From positions 434,001-498,000 of the forward strand of contig NZ_JBEMAR010000001.1 in assembly GCF_040274945.1 (NCBI RefSeq): 64,000 nucleotides of DNA, in the 5' to 3' direction. A program made the translations under genes and the position numbers. The notes under the pieces are model-generated. The model did no database searches, had not been told where the DNA came from, and worked only from the letters and a program-made list of their open reading frames with translations. Below, piece after piece: positions 17,850-26,872 of the stretch (position 1 is the stretch's first letter; every line of letters starts with the position of its first letter). Source of the DNA: Carnobacterium_B sp040274945 (GTDB lineage Bacteria > Bacillota > Bacilli > Lactobacillales > Carnobacteriaceae).

Positions 17850-19138
17850 TATTTCCCCTCCATTACTTTAAAACAAACAAGGAGATCCATATCACTGGAA
17901 TCTTTGAGTGCTGTTAAAATTTCTTTTTGTTGAGCTTTATTTATTTCATGTGTCACGATCACTACTTTTGCCGTTTCACTTGAATGTGGTTGCTGAATAA
18001 TTTGGTCAAAACCGCTATCGCATTGGCTGAATACTTTTGCTAAAGCTAAAAATTGACCAGTTTTATCTTGCATCTCAATAGCAATATAATATTTATTTCT
18101 TACTTCAATGTCTTGCGCAAGACTTGTTTCATGCTGGTAAGAACTAAAGACATTACCACTTGTACCTAACTGAATATTCTTTGCAACTGTAATTACATCA
18201 CTGACAATACTATTTGCAGTTGGTAACTCTCCTGCACCGGGTCCATAATACATCGTTTCCCCAACCGCTGCACCAACAACAAAAACAGCGTTATTTTCAT
18301 TTTGAACACTTGCCAATGGATGATTAGCTGGTACAAGGACTGGACCGACATCCACACTTATATTTTCTTCGATTTGAATAGCCGAACCAATCAATTTGAT
18401 TTTATAGCCTAATTTTCCAGCCATTTGAATGTCTTCTTGTTGTAAATTTCGAATTCCTTTTGTTTCAATTTGATCTAATTCGACATTCATACCAAAAGCT
18501 AAACGCGTCAATATAACCATTTTACGTGCAGCATCTATGCCATCAACATCATTTGTTGGATTACTTTCTGCAAAACCTAATTCTTGAGCTTCTTTTAGAG
18601 CTTCTTCATACGTTTTTCCTTCACTCGTCATTTTTGACAGAATAAAGTTCGTTGTTCCATTAACAATTCCAAAAACTTTTTGGATTTCATCTGAAGCAAG
18701 ACTATCTACTATCGTACGTAAAATTGGAATTCCACCAGCAACACTAGCTTCATAATATAAATCACACTGGTTTGCTTTTGCTAATGCCACCAATTCATTT
18801 CCGTGCAGCGCAATTAAATCTTTATTTGCTGTGACAACATGTTTTCCAGCTATCAAAGCTTTTTTGATGTACATTTTTGCTTCATCAATGCTACCCATAA
18901 CCTCCACTACAATATCTATTTCTGGGTCATTTATAATCTCGTCAACGTCCAGAGTCAACTCAATACCCTCAGCAATTGCGCCTCGCTTTTTATCAATATC
19001 GCGCACTAAAACTTTTTTTACTTTTAAAGAAACACCGGTCACTTGATTTAGTTTTGGTTCATGGTGTTTCAATATACGCAACACACCACTTCCAACTGTT
19101 CCAAAGCCTAAAATTCCTATTTGCAATTGGTTTTTCAT
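17849..19138 (-). CDS. hom: Homoserine dehydrogenase
   Basis: NAD(P)-dependent reduction of aspartate semialdehyde to homoserine, the branch to threonine and methionine. The 429-residue protein has the Rossmann motif GFGTVGSGV (about 11-19), the catalytic-domain stretch SVAGGIPILRTIVDSL and NGTTNFILSKM, and a C-terminal ACT domain (about 350-429) for threonine feedback. An AAAAGGAGAC ribosome site precedes the ATG. The 135-base upstream gap before the next terminator shows no T-box or riboswitch. Confidence 0.96.
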   Translation of the reverse strand: MKNQLQIGILGFGTVGSGVLRILKHHEPKLNQVTGVSLKVKKVLVRDIDKKRGAIAEGIELTLDVDEIINDPEIDIVVEVMGSIDEAKMYIKKALIAGKHVVTANKDLIALHGNELVALAKANQCDLYYEASVAGGIPILRTIVDSLASDEIQKVFGIVNGTTNFILSKMTSEGKTYEEALKEAQELGFAESNPTNDVDGIDAARKMVILTRLAFGMNVELDQIETKGIRNLQQEDIQMAGKLGYKIKLIGSAIQIEENISVDVGPVLVPANHPLASVQNENNAVFVVGAAVGETMYYGPGAGELPTANSIVSDVITVAKNIQLGTSGNVFSSYQHETSLAQDIEVRNKYYIAIEMQDKTGQFLALAKVFSQCDSGFDQIIQQPHSSETAKVVIVTHEINKAQQKEILTALKDSSDMDLLVCFKVMEGK

Positions 19139-19276
19139 TGTTTGTCTCCTTTTCCAGCTAAATTAATTCTCGTTTTTTATGAGGTTTAACCAATCTTAAT
19201 CTCATATATTTTTAATCATACGTATTACTAGTATAACGAATATCAAAAAAAATACTAGCTTGAAAATAAACAAAAA

Positions 19277-19323
19277 AAAGACATACGTAAAAAATTCTCG
19301 AAAGAATTTTTTTGTATGTCTTT
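19277..19323 (-). terminator. Terminator after the DUF1797 gene
   Basis: Minus strand AAAGACATAC, A-rich stem, loop TTCG, then the complementary arm GTATGTCTTT followed by more T. The stem is over 18 bp with one small bulge. It ends the short DUF1797 transcript upstream of hom. Confidence 0.85.
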
Positions 19324-19334
19324 AACAGGCTATT

Positions 19335-19568
19335 TTAATCTTGAAGTAATTCAAATATTTCCATAGCAACTAAGTCTACGTCATCAAATTGATAAACTTG
19401 TTGAGTAGAAGTCTCTAATAATTCAAATGTTTCAGTTTTTGCATCATACGTAATAACACAACGTTCGTTTCCTTCTTTTTCAAATCGACGAACTTGAACT
19501 TCACTTTCTGTATCTTCTAGCATAGCTTCCAATCGGCGAATAATTCCTACTAATTGTGAAGTTGTCAT
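19335..19568 (-). CDS. DUF1797 family protein (YkuJ-like)
   Basis: A 77-residue acidic protein ending in the family-typical VDLVAMEIFELLQD. The start TSQLVGIIRRLEAML also resembles Bacillus YkuJ. Function is unknown; the family fold is small alpha/beta. It is a single-gene unit with AAGGGGC as ribosome site and its own terminator, divergent from the aminotransferase gene. Confidence 0.8.
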   Translation of the reverse strand: MTTSQLVGIIRRLEAMLEDTESEVQVRRFEKEGNERCVITYDAKTETFELLETSTQQVYQFDDVDLVAMEIFELLQD

Positions 19569-19745
19569 AGTTTCGTGCCCCTTTCAAACTTAACTCAGTA
19601 ATCATTCTACCAGAATTTTATATAAAAGACATTAAACTCACTCTATTTTCATAAAAAAATAATCTTTACACAAAAAATGTCGAATCTTTGGAAGAACTTA
19701 TGTTAATATAGTTGAAATACATTATCAAAAGGGGGCACCAAAGTA

Positions 19746-20927
19746 ATGAATCCATTACAAGAACGTTTCAACAATCAAGTCTATAAAATTGAAGTTTCAG
19801 ATATTCGAAAATTCGATGAACGCGTGTCACCAATAGAAGGCATGCTTAAATTGACTTTAGGAGCACCGGACTTCAACACACCCGACCATATTAAAGAAGC
19901 AGCTATAGAAGCTATTAACAATAATGAGTCACATTATACAGGTATGGCTGGTGATATTCAGCTAAGAGTGGCAGCTTCTGATTTTCTTAAAAAGAAATAT
20001 GCTCTTTCTTACAATCCTACAAATGAAGTTTTAGTAACCATTGGTGCTACTGAGGCTATCTCCGCCTCTTTATTAGCTATTTTAAATCCAGGCGATAAAA
20101 TTTTGGTGCCTTCCCCTATTTTCCCTGGCTATGAACCATTGATTACTTTAAGCCAAGCAACACCTATTTTTATTGACACGAGTGTAAATGGTTTTGTCTT
20201 AACTCCTCAGATGATTGAGGAGGCCATGACAGAACATGGTAGCTCAGTAAAAGCAATTATTTTAAACTACCCAAATAATCCGACAGGTGTAACTTACACG
20301 CGAGAAGAAATTAAGGCTCTTGCTGAAGTTCTAAAAAGACATAGTTTATTTGTTATTAGCGATGAAATTTATAGTGAATTAACTTACGACAATGAGCATG
20401 TCTCAATTGCTGAGTACTTAAGAGAACAAACGATTCTAATTAATGGTCTTTCAAAGTCACATGCCATGACCGGTTGGAGAATTGGCTTTATCTTTGCGCC
20501 AAAAGAACTTACTGCACAAATTATTAAAGTACACCAATATTTGGTTACTTGCGCCACTTCTATTTCTCAAAAAGCTGCTTTAGCTGCTTTAACTGTTGGG
20601 ATAGATGATGCTCTTCCTATGAAAAAAGAATATCAGAAGAGAAGAGATTACCTTTTCGAAGAATTGATTCAATTAGGATTTGAAGTAGCACGTCCTAATG
20701 GCGCTTTTTATCTTTTTGCAAAAATTCCGAAAGAGTACATCCAAAACAGCATGGATTTTTGTGTGGATCTAGCTGAAAAAAATAAACTAGCTTTAATTCC
20801 CGGTTCAGCTTTTGGAGATGCCGGTGAAGGTTATATCCGTCTAAGTTATGCTGCCAGCATGGAAAACTTAATAGAAGCTGTTAAACGATTGAAAAGCTAT
20901 ATGGCCTCTCATATGAAAACTGTATAG
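19746..20927 (+). CDS. Class I/II PLP aminotransferase, probably aromatic amino acid specific (AraT/PatA group)
   Basis: A 393-residue cytosolic aminotransferase. PLP-binding features are ATEAISASLLAIL (phosphate-binding region), LNYPNNPTGVTYT, ISDEIYSELTYD and the Schiff-base lysine in INGLSKSHAMTGWRIGF (about 236-252). The N-terminal stretch (VSPIEGMLKLTLGAPDFNTP, SHYTGMAGDIQLR) resembles lactococcal AraT, which starts aroma formation by transaminating aromatic and some branched amino acids. Bacillus PatA is a close alternative. It is convergent with a 2-hydroxyacid dehydrogenase-like gene and shares a terminator with it. Ribosome site AAAGGGGG. Confidence 0.85.
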   Translation: MNPLQERFNNQVYKIEVSDIRKFDERVSPIEGMLKLTLGAPDFNTPDHIKEAAIEAINNNESHYTGMAGDIQLRVAASDFLKKKYALSYNPTNEVLVTIGATEAISASLLAILNPGDKILVPSPIFPGYEPLITLSQATPIFIDTSVNGFVLTPQMIEEAMTEHGSSVKAIILNYPNNPTGVTYTREEIKALAEVLKRHSLFVISDEIYSELTYDNEHVSIAEYLREQTILINGLSKSHAMTGWRIGFIFAPKELTAQIIKVHQYLVTCATSISQKAALAALTVGIDDALPMKKEYQKRRDYLFEELIQLGFEVARPNGAFYLFAKIPKEYIQNSMDFCVDLAEKNKLALIPGSAFGDAGEGYIRLSYAASMENLIEAVKRLKSYMASHMKTV

Positions 20928-20933
20928 TTTTAA

Positions 20934-20984
20934 AAAAAGTACACCAGTCCTAAGCATCATTGCTTATAAACTGGTGTACTTTTT
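20934..20984. terminator. Bidirectional terminator between the aminotransferase and oxidoreductase genes
   Basis: A 15-bp outer stem (AAAAAGTACACCAGT at 20934-20948 with its complement at 20970-20984) encloses a second 6-bp stem (TAAGCA/TGCTTA). T-tracts face both ways. Confidence 0.85.
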
Positions 20985-21003
20985 ATTTCTCTTTTAATAC
21001 TTT

Positions 21004-21885
21004 TTATGGGCGTTTTCCTTCTGGCCACCATAACTTAATAATAGCTTGCGTTCCGTCATTTTCAAAACCATTTAGCGCTAAGTCTTCATATAATTGTTTA
21101 GCTAAACGTGTAGAAGGCAATTCTAAATCCAACTGTTCAGACTCATCTAACGCAATTTTTAAATCCTTAATAAAGTGTTTTACAAAAAAACCAGCTGTGT
21201 AATCTTCTTTAAGAATTCTTGGTCCGTAATTTGATAATGACCAATTTTGTGCACTTCCTCCTCCAACAGTATCCAATACTTTGTCAAGGTCTAAATCTGC
21301 AGCATTAGCATAAGCCAAAAGTTCTGCCATTCCCATCATTGTGCCGGCAATCATAATTTGGTTCGCCATTTTTGTATGCTGCCCACTACCCGCTCCACCT
21401 TGTAAATTTACTTTAGCAGAAAATACGTTAAAAATAGGTTTTACTTTCTCATAAGTACTTTCTTCTCCGCCAACCATAACGGTCAACGTCCCATTCTTAG
21501 CGCCTAGGTCTCCTCCAGATACAGGAGCATCTAGAACTTCGATCCCTCGCTCTTTACCTTCTTGATACACTTTTTGAGCTAATGTAGGTGTGCTTGTTGT
21601 CATATCCACTAAAATATGGTTTTGGGTTGCTGTTGTAAAAATTCCTTTTTCACCAAAATATGTTTGTTCTACATCTTGCGGATACCCAACGATTGTAAAA
21701 ACAATTTCACTCTTAGCCGTTACTTCAGCTGGTGAATCAGCCCATTTAGCCCCTAACTGAATCAATTCATCCGTCTTACTCTTCGTACGATTGTGTACTG
21801 TTACGGCATAGTCAGCCGCTAATAAGTGTTTAACAATTGAAGAACCCATAACCCCAGTTCCAATAAATCCGATAGCTTTTGTCAC
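21004..21885 (-). CDS. NAD(P)-dependent oxidoreductase of the 3-hydroxyisobutyrate dehydrogenase family (YkwC/GarR-like)
   Basis: A beta-hydroxyacid dehydrogenase of about 293 residues. The Rossmann motif GFIGTGVMGSSIV lies at the N-terminus, the substrate-binding DAPVSGGDLGAKNGTL near 118-133, and the catalytic lysine in GQHTKMANQ near 171. Substrates of this family include 3-hydroxyisobutyrate, tartronate semialdehyde and glyoxylate derivatives; the sequence alone does not decide. I prefer the GTG at 21885 because GGGAGAGG is 6 bases before it; the ATG two codons earlier is too close to that site. Confidence 0.85.
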   Translation of the reverse strand: MTKAIGFIGTGVMGSSIVKHLLAADYAVTVHNRTKSKTDELIQLGAKWADSPAEVTAKSEIVFTIVGYPQDVEQTYFGEKGIFTTATQNHILVDMTTSTPTLAQKVYQEGKERGIEVLDAPVSGGDLGAKNGTLTVMVGGEESTYEKVKPIFNVFSAKVNLQGGAGSGQHTKMANQIMIAGTMMGMAELLAYANAADLDLDKVLDTVGGGSAQNWSLSNYGPRILKEDYTAGFFVKHFIKDLKIALDESEQLDLELPSTRLAKQLYEDLALNGFENDGTQAIIKLWWPEGKRP

Positions 21886-21965
21886 TTGCATCCTCTCCCT
21901 TAACTTAATTTAATTCTAGTATATCAGTTCTAATAAGAAGAACGCATTCATTTTGATGAAATAAT

Positions 21966-22004
21966 TACAAAAAAAGCACAAGAATCCATTAGATTCTTGT
22001 GCTT
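21966..22004 (-). terminator. Terminator after ptsI
   Basis: A 13-bp perfect stem (AAGCACAAGAATC with GATTCTTGTGCTT) followed on the minus strand by a T-run. It lies 9 bases after the ptsI stop. Confidence 0.85.
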
Positions 22005-22012
22005 AACAGTTT

Positions 22013-23734
22013 CTATTTAGTGTACGCTTCAACAAGTGTTACAACTTCATCAGCAGTATCACAATCATTGATTGCTTTATCAGCTAACTCAGCCATTTGT
22101 TTTGTATCTAAACGTTTCATTAGACTACGTGTTTTAAGAATACTTGAAGCACTCATAGAAAATTCGTCTAGTCCTAATCCTACAAGAAGCGGCACTGCTG
22201 TTTGATCTCCAGCCATTTCTCCACACATACCAGTCCATTTTCCTTCTTTATGAGAAGCATCAATAACATTTTTGATTAAACGTAAAATTGATGGGTTATA
22301 AGGTTGGTAAAGATAAGAAACGCGTTCGTTCATACGGTCAGCAGCCATAGTGTATTGAATCAAATCATTTGTACCAATACTGAAGAAATCAACTTCTTTA
22401 GCAAATTTATCTGCAATAACAGCAGCAGCAGGAATTTCAATCATGATACCTACTTCGATATCATTTGAAACGTCTACGCCTTCACTTACTAATTTAGCTT
22501 TTTCTTCCATAAGCATTCCTTTAGCTTGACGGAACTCTTGTAAAGTCGCAATCATTGGGAACATAATACGTAATTGTCCAAAAACAGACGCACGTAACAA
22601 TGCGCGCAATTGCGTTCTAAACATGTCCGGTTGTGCTAAACAAATACGAATTGCTCGGTACCCTAGGAAAGGATTCATTTCGTGTGGCAATGTTAGGTAA
22701 GGCAATTCTTTATCGCCACCAATGTCCATTGTACGGACAACAACAGCTTTGCCTTCCATACCTTCTAAAACTTCTTTATAGGCTTCAAACTGAGCTTCTT
22801 CTGTAGGAAAATCAGGCGAATCCATATAAAGGAATTCTGTACGGTATAATCCAACAGCTTCCCCACCGTTACTTTTTACTCCCACTAAATCTTTTGGAGT
22901 CCCAATATTTGCAGCTAGTTCAATGTGCTTTCCATCTGCAGTTATTGTTGGTTCATCTTTTAATTTATCCCACTCAGCTTTTTGATCAGCAAAAGCTTTT
23001 GCTTTTGTTTCGTAAGTTGCAACATCTGTTGATTCAGGGTGAACGATTACATCGCCTTCTAAACCATCAATGATGATAAGATCTCCTTCTTTAACAAAAG
23101 AAGTGATTTCTTTCGTTCCTACAATTGCAGGAATTTCTAACGAACGAGCCATAATAGCTGAATGCGATGTACGCCCACCAATGTCTGTAACAAATGCTTT
23201 GACAAATTGACGGTTTAATTGAGCAGTATCACTTGGTGTTAAGTCATGTGCAACCACAATCACTTCTTCATCAATCATTGAAGGATTAGGAAGTTTGACA
23301 CCTAACAAGTGGCTCAATACACGTTTAGTAACATCTTTGATATCGGCTGCACGTTCTTGCATGTAAGGGTTATCTTCCATGCCTTCAAACATACCAATAA
23401 ACATATCCGTTACTTCTTTTAAACCGCTCTCTGCGTTGATTTTGTTGTCAACGATTGAGCTTTCGATGCTCCCGATTAATTCTGGATCAGAAAGAACCAT
23501 TAAATGAGCATCAAAAACTTGGGCTTCTTCTTCGCCTAAAGATTCTGCTGCTTTAGATCGAATGATCTCAAGTTCTTTTGATGCTTCGTTTAATGCCGAT
23601 TTTAAGCGGTCAATTTCTGAATCAGAGTTCTCAACTGAAATTTTGTTGAAAGTTAAATCGGGTTCAGTTAGTAAGTAAGCTTTTGCTACTGCAATACCGT
23701 CACTTGCTGCGATCCCTTTTAATTTTTCAACCAT
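22013..23734 (-). CDS. ptsI: Phosphoenolpyruvate-protein phosphotransferase (PTS enzyme I)
   Basis: General PTS enzyme that takes phosphate from PEP and passes it to HPr. At 573 residues it has the family length. The phosphorylated His191 lies in GGRTSHSAIMARS, and the PEP-binding barrel shows IGTNDLIQYTMAADR and the Cys-containing GMCGEMAGD loop near the C-terminus. Its ATG overlaps the ptsH stop by one base, so the two are co-translated. Confidence 0.98.
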   Translation of the reverse strand: MVEKLKGIAASDGIAVAKAYLLTEPDLTFNKISVENSDSEIDRLKSALNEASKELEIIRSKAAESLGEEEAQVFDAHLMVLSDPELIGSIESSIVDNKINAESGLKEVTDMFIGMFEGMEDNPYMQERAADIKDVTKRVLSHLLGVKLPNPSMIDEEVIVVAHDLTPSDTAQLNRQFVKAFVTDIGGRTSHSAIMARSLEIPAIVGTKEITSFVKEGDLIIIDGLEGDVIVHPESTDVATYETKAKAFADQKAEWDKLKDEPTITADGKHIELAANIGTPKDLVGVKSNGGEAVGLYRTEFLYMDSPDFPTEEAQFEAYKEVLEGMEGKAVVVRTMDIGGDKELPYLTLPHEMNPFLGYRAIRICLAQPDMFRTQLRALLRASVFGQLRIMFPMIATLQEFRQAKGMLMEEKAKLVSEGVDVSNDIEVGIMIEIPAAAVIADKFAKEVDFFSIGTNDLIQYTMAADRMNERVSYLYQPYNPSILRLIKNVIDASHKEGKWTGMCGEMAGDQTAVPLLVGLGLDEFSMSASSILKTRSLMKRLDTKQMAELADKAINDCDTADEVVTLVEAYTK

Positions 23735-24000
23735 TATTCAGCTAAGCCTTCTTTCTTCATTGTTTCTTCGATTCCAGCAAGAGCTTCAGATTCGTCTGAA
23801 CCATCAGCAGAAATAACTACGTCAGCTCCTTGGCCAACACCTAAAGACATAACGCCCATGATGGATTTTAAGTTTACTGATTTACCTTTATATTCTAAGT
23901 TGATATCTGAGCTATATTTGCTTGCTGTTTGTACTAATAATGTTGCTGGACGTGCATGGATACCTGTTTCAGCTACTACGTGAAATTCGCGTTTTTCCAT
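23734..24000 (-). CDS. ptsH: Phosphocarrier protein HPr
   Basis: An 88-residue carrier that relays phosphate from enzyme I to the EII sugar permeases and, when phosphorylated on serine by HprK, acts as CcpA co-repressor. The catalytic His15 (ETGIHARPATLL) and regulatory Ser46 (NLKSIMGVMSL) are both present. It precedes ptsI with a one-base overlap. An AAAGGGG ribosome site is upstream. Confidence 0.98.
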   Translation of the reverse strand: MEKREFHVVAETGIHARPATLLVQTASKYSSDINLEYKGKSVNLKSIMGVMSLGVGQGADVVISADGSDESEALAGIEETMKKEGLAE

Positions 24001-24108
24001 AATTAAAAATCCCCTTTAATAAAAATTATTTTTGAGAACTACATCCAGTTTTAACTGTCAATAACATTCATTTCAGTAAAACAATTGATACAGCCCTTAC
24101 AATTTACT

Positions 24109-24137
24109 AGAATACCATTTTTTGCTCATTTAAACAA
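24109..24137 (-). promoter_or_regulatory. Likely ptsHI promoter
   Basis: Minus strand TTGTTT (24132-24137), 17-bp spacer ending in TGG, TATTCT (24109-24114), giving an extended -10. The leader to ptsH would be about 100 bases. Confidence 0.55.
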
Positions 24138-24168
24138 CTATTATTTCCTAATTTTGATTTGTTACTCT

Positions 24169-24354
24169 TTAGTTTGACCTATACCGATAAATGATATTCC
24201 CATTATGCAGAGCTTCTCCAATAATCCGGTCTTTTTTTTCATGGTTGATCCAAATTTCGCGAAAAATCATAAAATCATTTTTTTCAATTGTTATACTATC
24301 CACTTGACCTTGAAATAATTCATCCATCTTCATTTGCAGTTCTTCTTTTGTCAT
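24169..24354 (-). CDS. Small uncharacterised protein
   Basis: I do not recognise this family. The 61-residue product is charged and soluble, starting MTKEELQMKMDELF, with a central VDSITIEKNDFMIFREIW strand-like region and an ending HNGNIIYRYRSN. It has an AAGGATG ribosome site 8 bases before the ATG and normal-looking codon use. It lies between ptsH and the divergent clpE, with no terminator visible between it and the ptsHI promoter. The pattern of alternating hydrophobic residues suggests a small helix-plus-sheet fold. Confidence 0.6.
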   Translation of the reverse strand: MTKEELQMKMDELFQGQVDSITIEKNDFMIFREIWINHEKKDRIIGEALHNGNIIYRYRSN

Positions 24355-24440
24355 TTTAAAAACATCCTTGCTTTATTTTTTATTTATCTTGAATATCAAT
24401 AGTTTAATGGAAAATACTGAAAATTTATAGTGTCAATTAC

Positions 24441-24469
24441 TTGAAAGCAAAAAAAGGTCAGTGTATAAT
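24441..24469 (+). promoter_or_regulatory. clpE promoter
   Basis: TTGAAA (24441-24446), 17-bp spacer, TATAAT (24464-24469). The spacer contains a GGTCAGT heptad (24456-24462), so a CtsR half-site overlaps the promoter itself. Confidence 0.85.
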
Positions 24470-24482
24470 GTAAATCATAAAA

Positions 24483-24499
24483 GGTCAGTAATGGTCAAT
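24483..24499 (+). promoter_or_regulatory. CtsR operator of clpE
   Basis: Direct repeat GGTCAGT-AAT-GGTCAAT, matching the CtsR consensus (A/G)GTCAAA-NAN-(A/G)GTCAAA with two changes in the first heptad and one in the second. It sits just downstream of the predicted transcription start, a position that blocks elongation or open complex formation. clpE is a classic CtsR target in Gram-positive bacteria. Confidence 0.8.
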
Positions 24500-24556
24500 T
24501 AATTGCTTGGTCTTTTATTTTCCTAACTAACCGATTATATGAAAGGTTGTGCAGAA

Positions 24557-26800
24557 ATGTTATGTCAAAATTGTAACCAACGTGAAGCAACTATCCATTT
24601 ATATACCAATATGAATGGTCAAAAAGGTCAATTAGATGTTTGCCAAAATTGTTATCAACTTATTAAAGATGCACAAAGTCGTGGAGAAATTAGAAACAGT
24701 CGCCCACCACAAGACCCATTTGGTTTCGGTAACTTAGATCAATTTTTCCGTTCAATGCAAAATGCACAAAACAATAATTTCCAACAAAATAATCCTGACG
24801 TCCCTCCCACTCAAAACGGTTCTGGAGGACAACCACCTATTAATAAGATACCTGGTCTTTTAGGTGAATATGGAACAAATTTGACTGAAGCTGCTCGATC
24901 AGGCGCTATTGATCCAGTTATAGGGCGCGACAAGGAAATTGAACGTGTAATTGAAATTTTAAACCGCCGTACTAAAAACAATCCTGTCTTAACCGGAGAA
25001 CCTGGTGTTGGTAAAACAGCTGTTGTTGAAGGTTTAGCACAAAAAATTGTTGACGGTGATGTTCCTCAAAAATTATTAGGTAAAGAAGTTATTCGATTAG
25101 ATGTCGCTTCATTAGTTCAAGGAACTGGTATTCGTGGACAATTCGAAGAGCGGATGCAGCAATTAATGGATGAATTAAAGAAAAACCCACAAATTATTTT
25201 ATTTATTGATGAAGTTCATGAAATTGTTGGAGCCGGAAGTGCAGAAGGAAGTATGGATGCTGGAAATATGCTTAAACCAGCTCTTGCACGTGGTGAGTTG
25301 CAAATGGTTGGAGCAACAACTTTAAGAGAGTACCGTACAATTGAAAAAGACGCTGCATTAGAACGTCGTATGCAACCTGTACGTGTAAGCGAACCGTCTG
25401 TTGAAGAGACGATTACCATTCTTAAAGGTTTGCAAAAAAAATATGAGGATTACCACCACGTTCATTACACGGATGAAGCAATCACAAGTGCCGTAAATCT
25501 TTCTAATCGTTACATTCAGGATCGGTTTTTGCCGGACAAAGCAATCGATTTATTAGATGAATCAGGTTCTAAAAAGAACCTGACGATACAAGTCGTTGAT
25601 CCTAAACAACTAGAAGATAAAATCGCAGAAGCTGCTCAACAAAAACAATTAGCTTTACAACAAGAAGATTATGAAAAAGCTGCTTTTTATCGTGATCAAG
25701 CTAAAAAGTTCTCTACCATGCGCGATCAGCAAAAACCAGATTCAGATGAACCTACTGTAACCGAACAAGATATGATTGAAATCATTGAAATGAAAACAAA
25801 TATTCCAGTAGGCGAATTAAAGGAAAAAGAACAAGAACAATTGCGTAATCTAGGAGAAGATTTGAAGAAACACGTTATTGGACAAGACGAAGCAATTGAA
25901 AAAGTTTCTAGAGCTATACGTAGAAATCGTATAGGGTTTAATAGCAAAAATCGTCCAATTGGTTCTTTCCTTTTCGTTGGACCTACAGGGGTCGGGAAAA
26001 CTGAATTAGCTAAACAATTAGCGCTAGAACTTTTCGGTAGTAAGAATGCTTATATCCGTTTCGATATGAGTGAATATATGGAGAAACATAGTGTCTCTAA
26101 ATTGATTGGTTCTCCTCCAGGATACGTTGGCTATGATGAAGCAGGTCAGTTGACTGAAAAGGTTCGCCACAATCCTTATAGTCTCATTTTATTAGATGAA
26201 ATCGAAAAAGCTCATCCAGATGTTCTGCATATGTTCTTACAAATTCTGGACGATGGCAGATTGACCGATGCTCAAGGACGTACGGTGAGCTTCAAAGACA
26301 CCATTATTATTATGACAAGTAACGCGGGTACTGGCAATGTAGAAGCAAGTGTTGGTTTTGGTGCTGCCGCTTCTGGTACTCAAAAATCTGTGTTAAATCA
26401 TTTAACGGATTACTTCAAACCCGAGTTTATTAACCGTTTTGATGGAATCGTTGAATTTAACTCACTTACAAAAGAAAACTTATTGTATATTGTAGATCTA
26501 TTGATAGCAGATGTGAATGATATGCTCGAACATCAAGGTATATCCATAGAGGTTGAGCAGTCAGCTAAAGAAAAATTAGTCGAATTAGGCTATGATCCAA
26601 AACTAGGTGCTCGTCCTTTACGTCGTGTCATCCAAGAACAAATTGAAGATCGTATTGCTGATTTTTATCTTGATTACCCTTCTGTGAAAGAATTAGTGGC
26701 AAAAACAGACCAAGAAGGAAATCTAATTGTAGAAGCAAAAGAACCTATTTTAGAAGAAACTATTGTTGAAGAAATTGAAGAACCAGATACTGAAGATTAA
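24557..26800 (+). CDS. clpE: ATP-dependent Clp protease ATP-binding subunit ClpE
   Basis: AAA+ unfoldase that feeds ClpP and helps restart after heat stress. With the start used here it has 747 residues: an N-terminal zinc finger (Cys3, Cys6, Cys29, Cys32), first AAA+ module with Walker A GEPGVGKT, a UVR-like region (LQQEDYEKAAFYRDQAKK), and a second module with GPTGVGKT and IGSPPGYVGYD. The zinc finger marks ClpE rather than ClpC. I chose the ATG at 24557 (MLCQNCNQ) because GAAAGGTTG lies just before it; an ATG six codons earlier overlaps that ribosome site. A strong promoter and CtsR boxes lie upstream. Confidence 0.97.
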   Translation: MLCQNCNQREATIHLYTNMNGQKGQLDVCQNCYQLIKDAQSRGEIRNSRPPQDPFGFGNLDQFFRSMQNAQNNNFQQNNPDVPPTQNGSGGQPPINKIPGLLGEYGTNLTEAARSGAIDPVIGRDKEIERVIEILNRRTKNNPVLTGEPGVGKTAVVEGLAQKIVDGDVPQKLLGKEVIRLDVASLVQGTGIRGQFEERMQQLMDELKKNPQIILFIDEVHEIVGAGSAEGSMDAGNMLKPALARGELQMVGATTLREYRTIEKDAALERRMQPVRVSEPSVEETITILKGLQKKYEDYHHVHYTDEAITSAVNLSNRYIQDRFLPDKAIDLLDESGSKKNLTIQVVDPKQLEDKIAEAAQQKQLALQQEDYEKAAFYRDQAKKFSTMRDQQKPDSDEPTVTEQDMIEIIEMKTNIPVGELKEKEQEQLRNLGEDLKKHVIGQDEAIEKVSRAIRRNRIGFNSKNRPIGSFLFVGPTGVGKTELAKQLALELFGSKNAYIRFDMSEYMEKHSVSKLIGSPPGYVGYDEAGQLTEKVRHNPYSLILLDEIEKAHPDVLHMFLQILDDGRLTDAQGRTVSFKDTIIIMTSNAGTGNVEASVGFGAAASGTQKSVLNHLTDYFKPEFINRFDGIVEFNSLTKENLLYIVDLLIADVNDMLEHQGISIEVEQSAKEKLVELGYDPKLGARPLRRVIQEQIEDRIADFYLDYPSVKELVAKTDQEGNLIVEAKEPILEETIVEEIEEPDTED

Positions 26801-26820
26801 TGCTAAACTAAAAAATCAGA

Positions 26821-26861
26821 AGAGCTCACAATCAAGTAGTCAAATCTTGATTGTGAGCTCT
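26821..26861. terminator. Bidirectional terminator between clpE and ktrB
   Basis: A 15-bp perfect stem (GAGCTCACAATCAAG at 26822-26836 with 26846-26860), then TTTTT on the plus strand and an A-containing flank on the other side. Confidence 0.88.
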
Positions 26862-26872
26862 TTTTATTGGTT

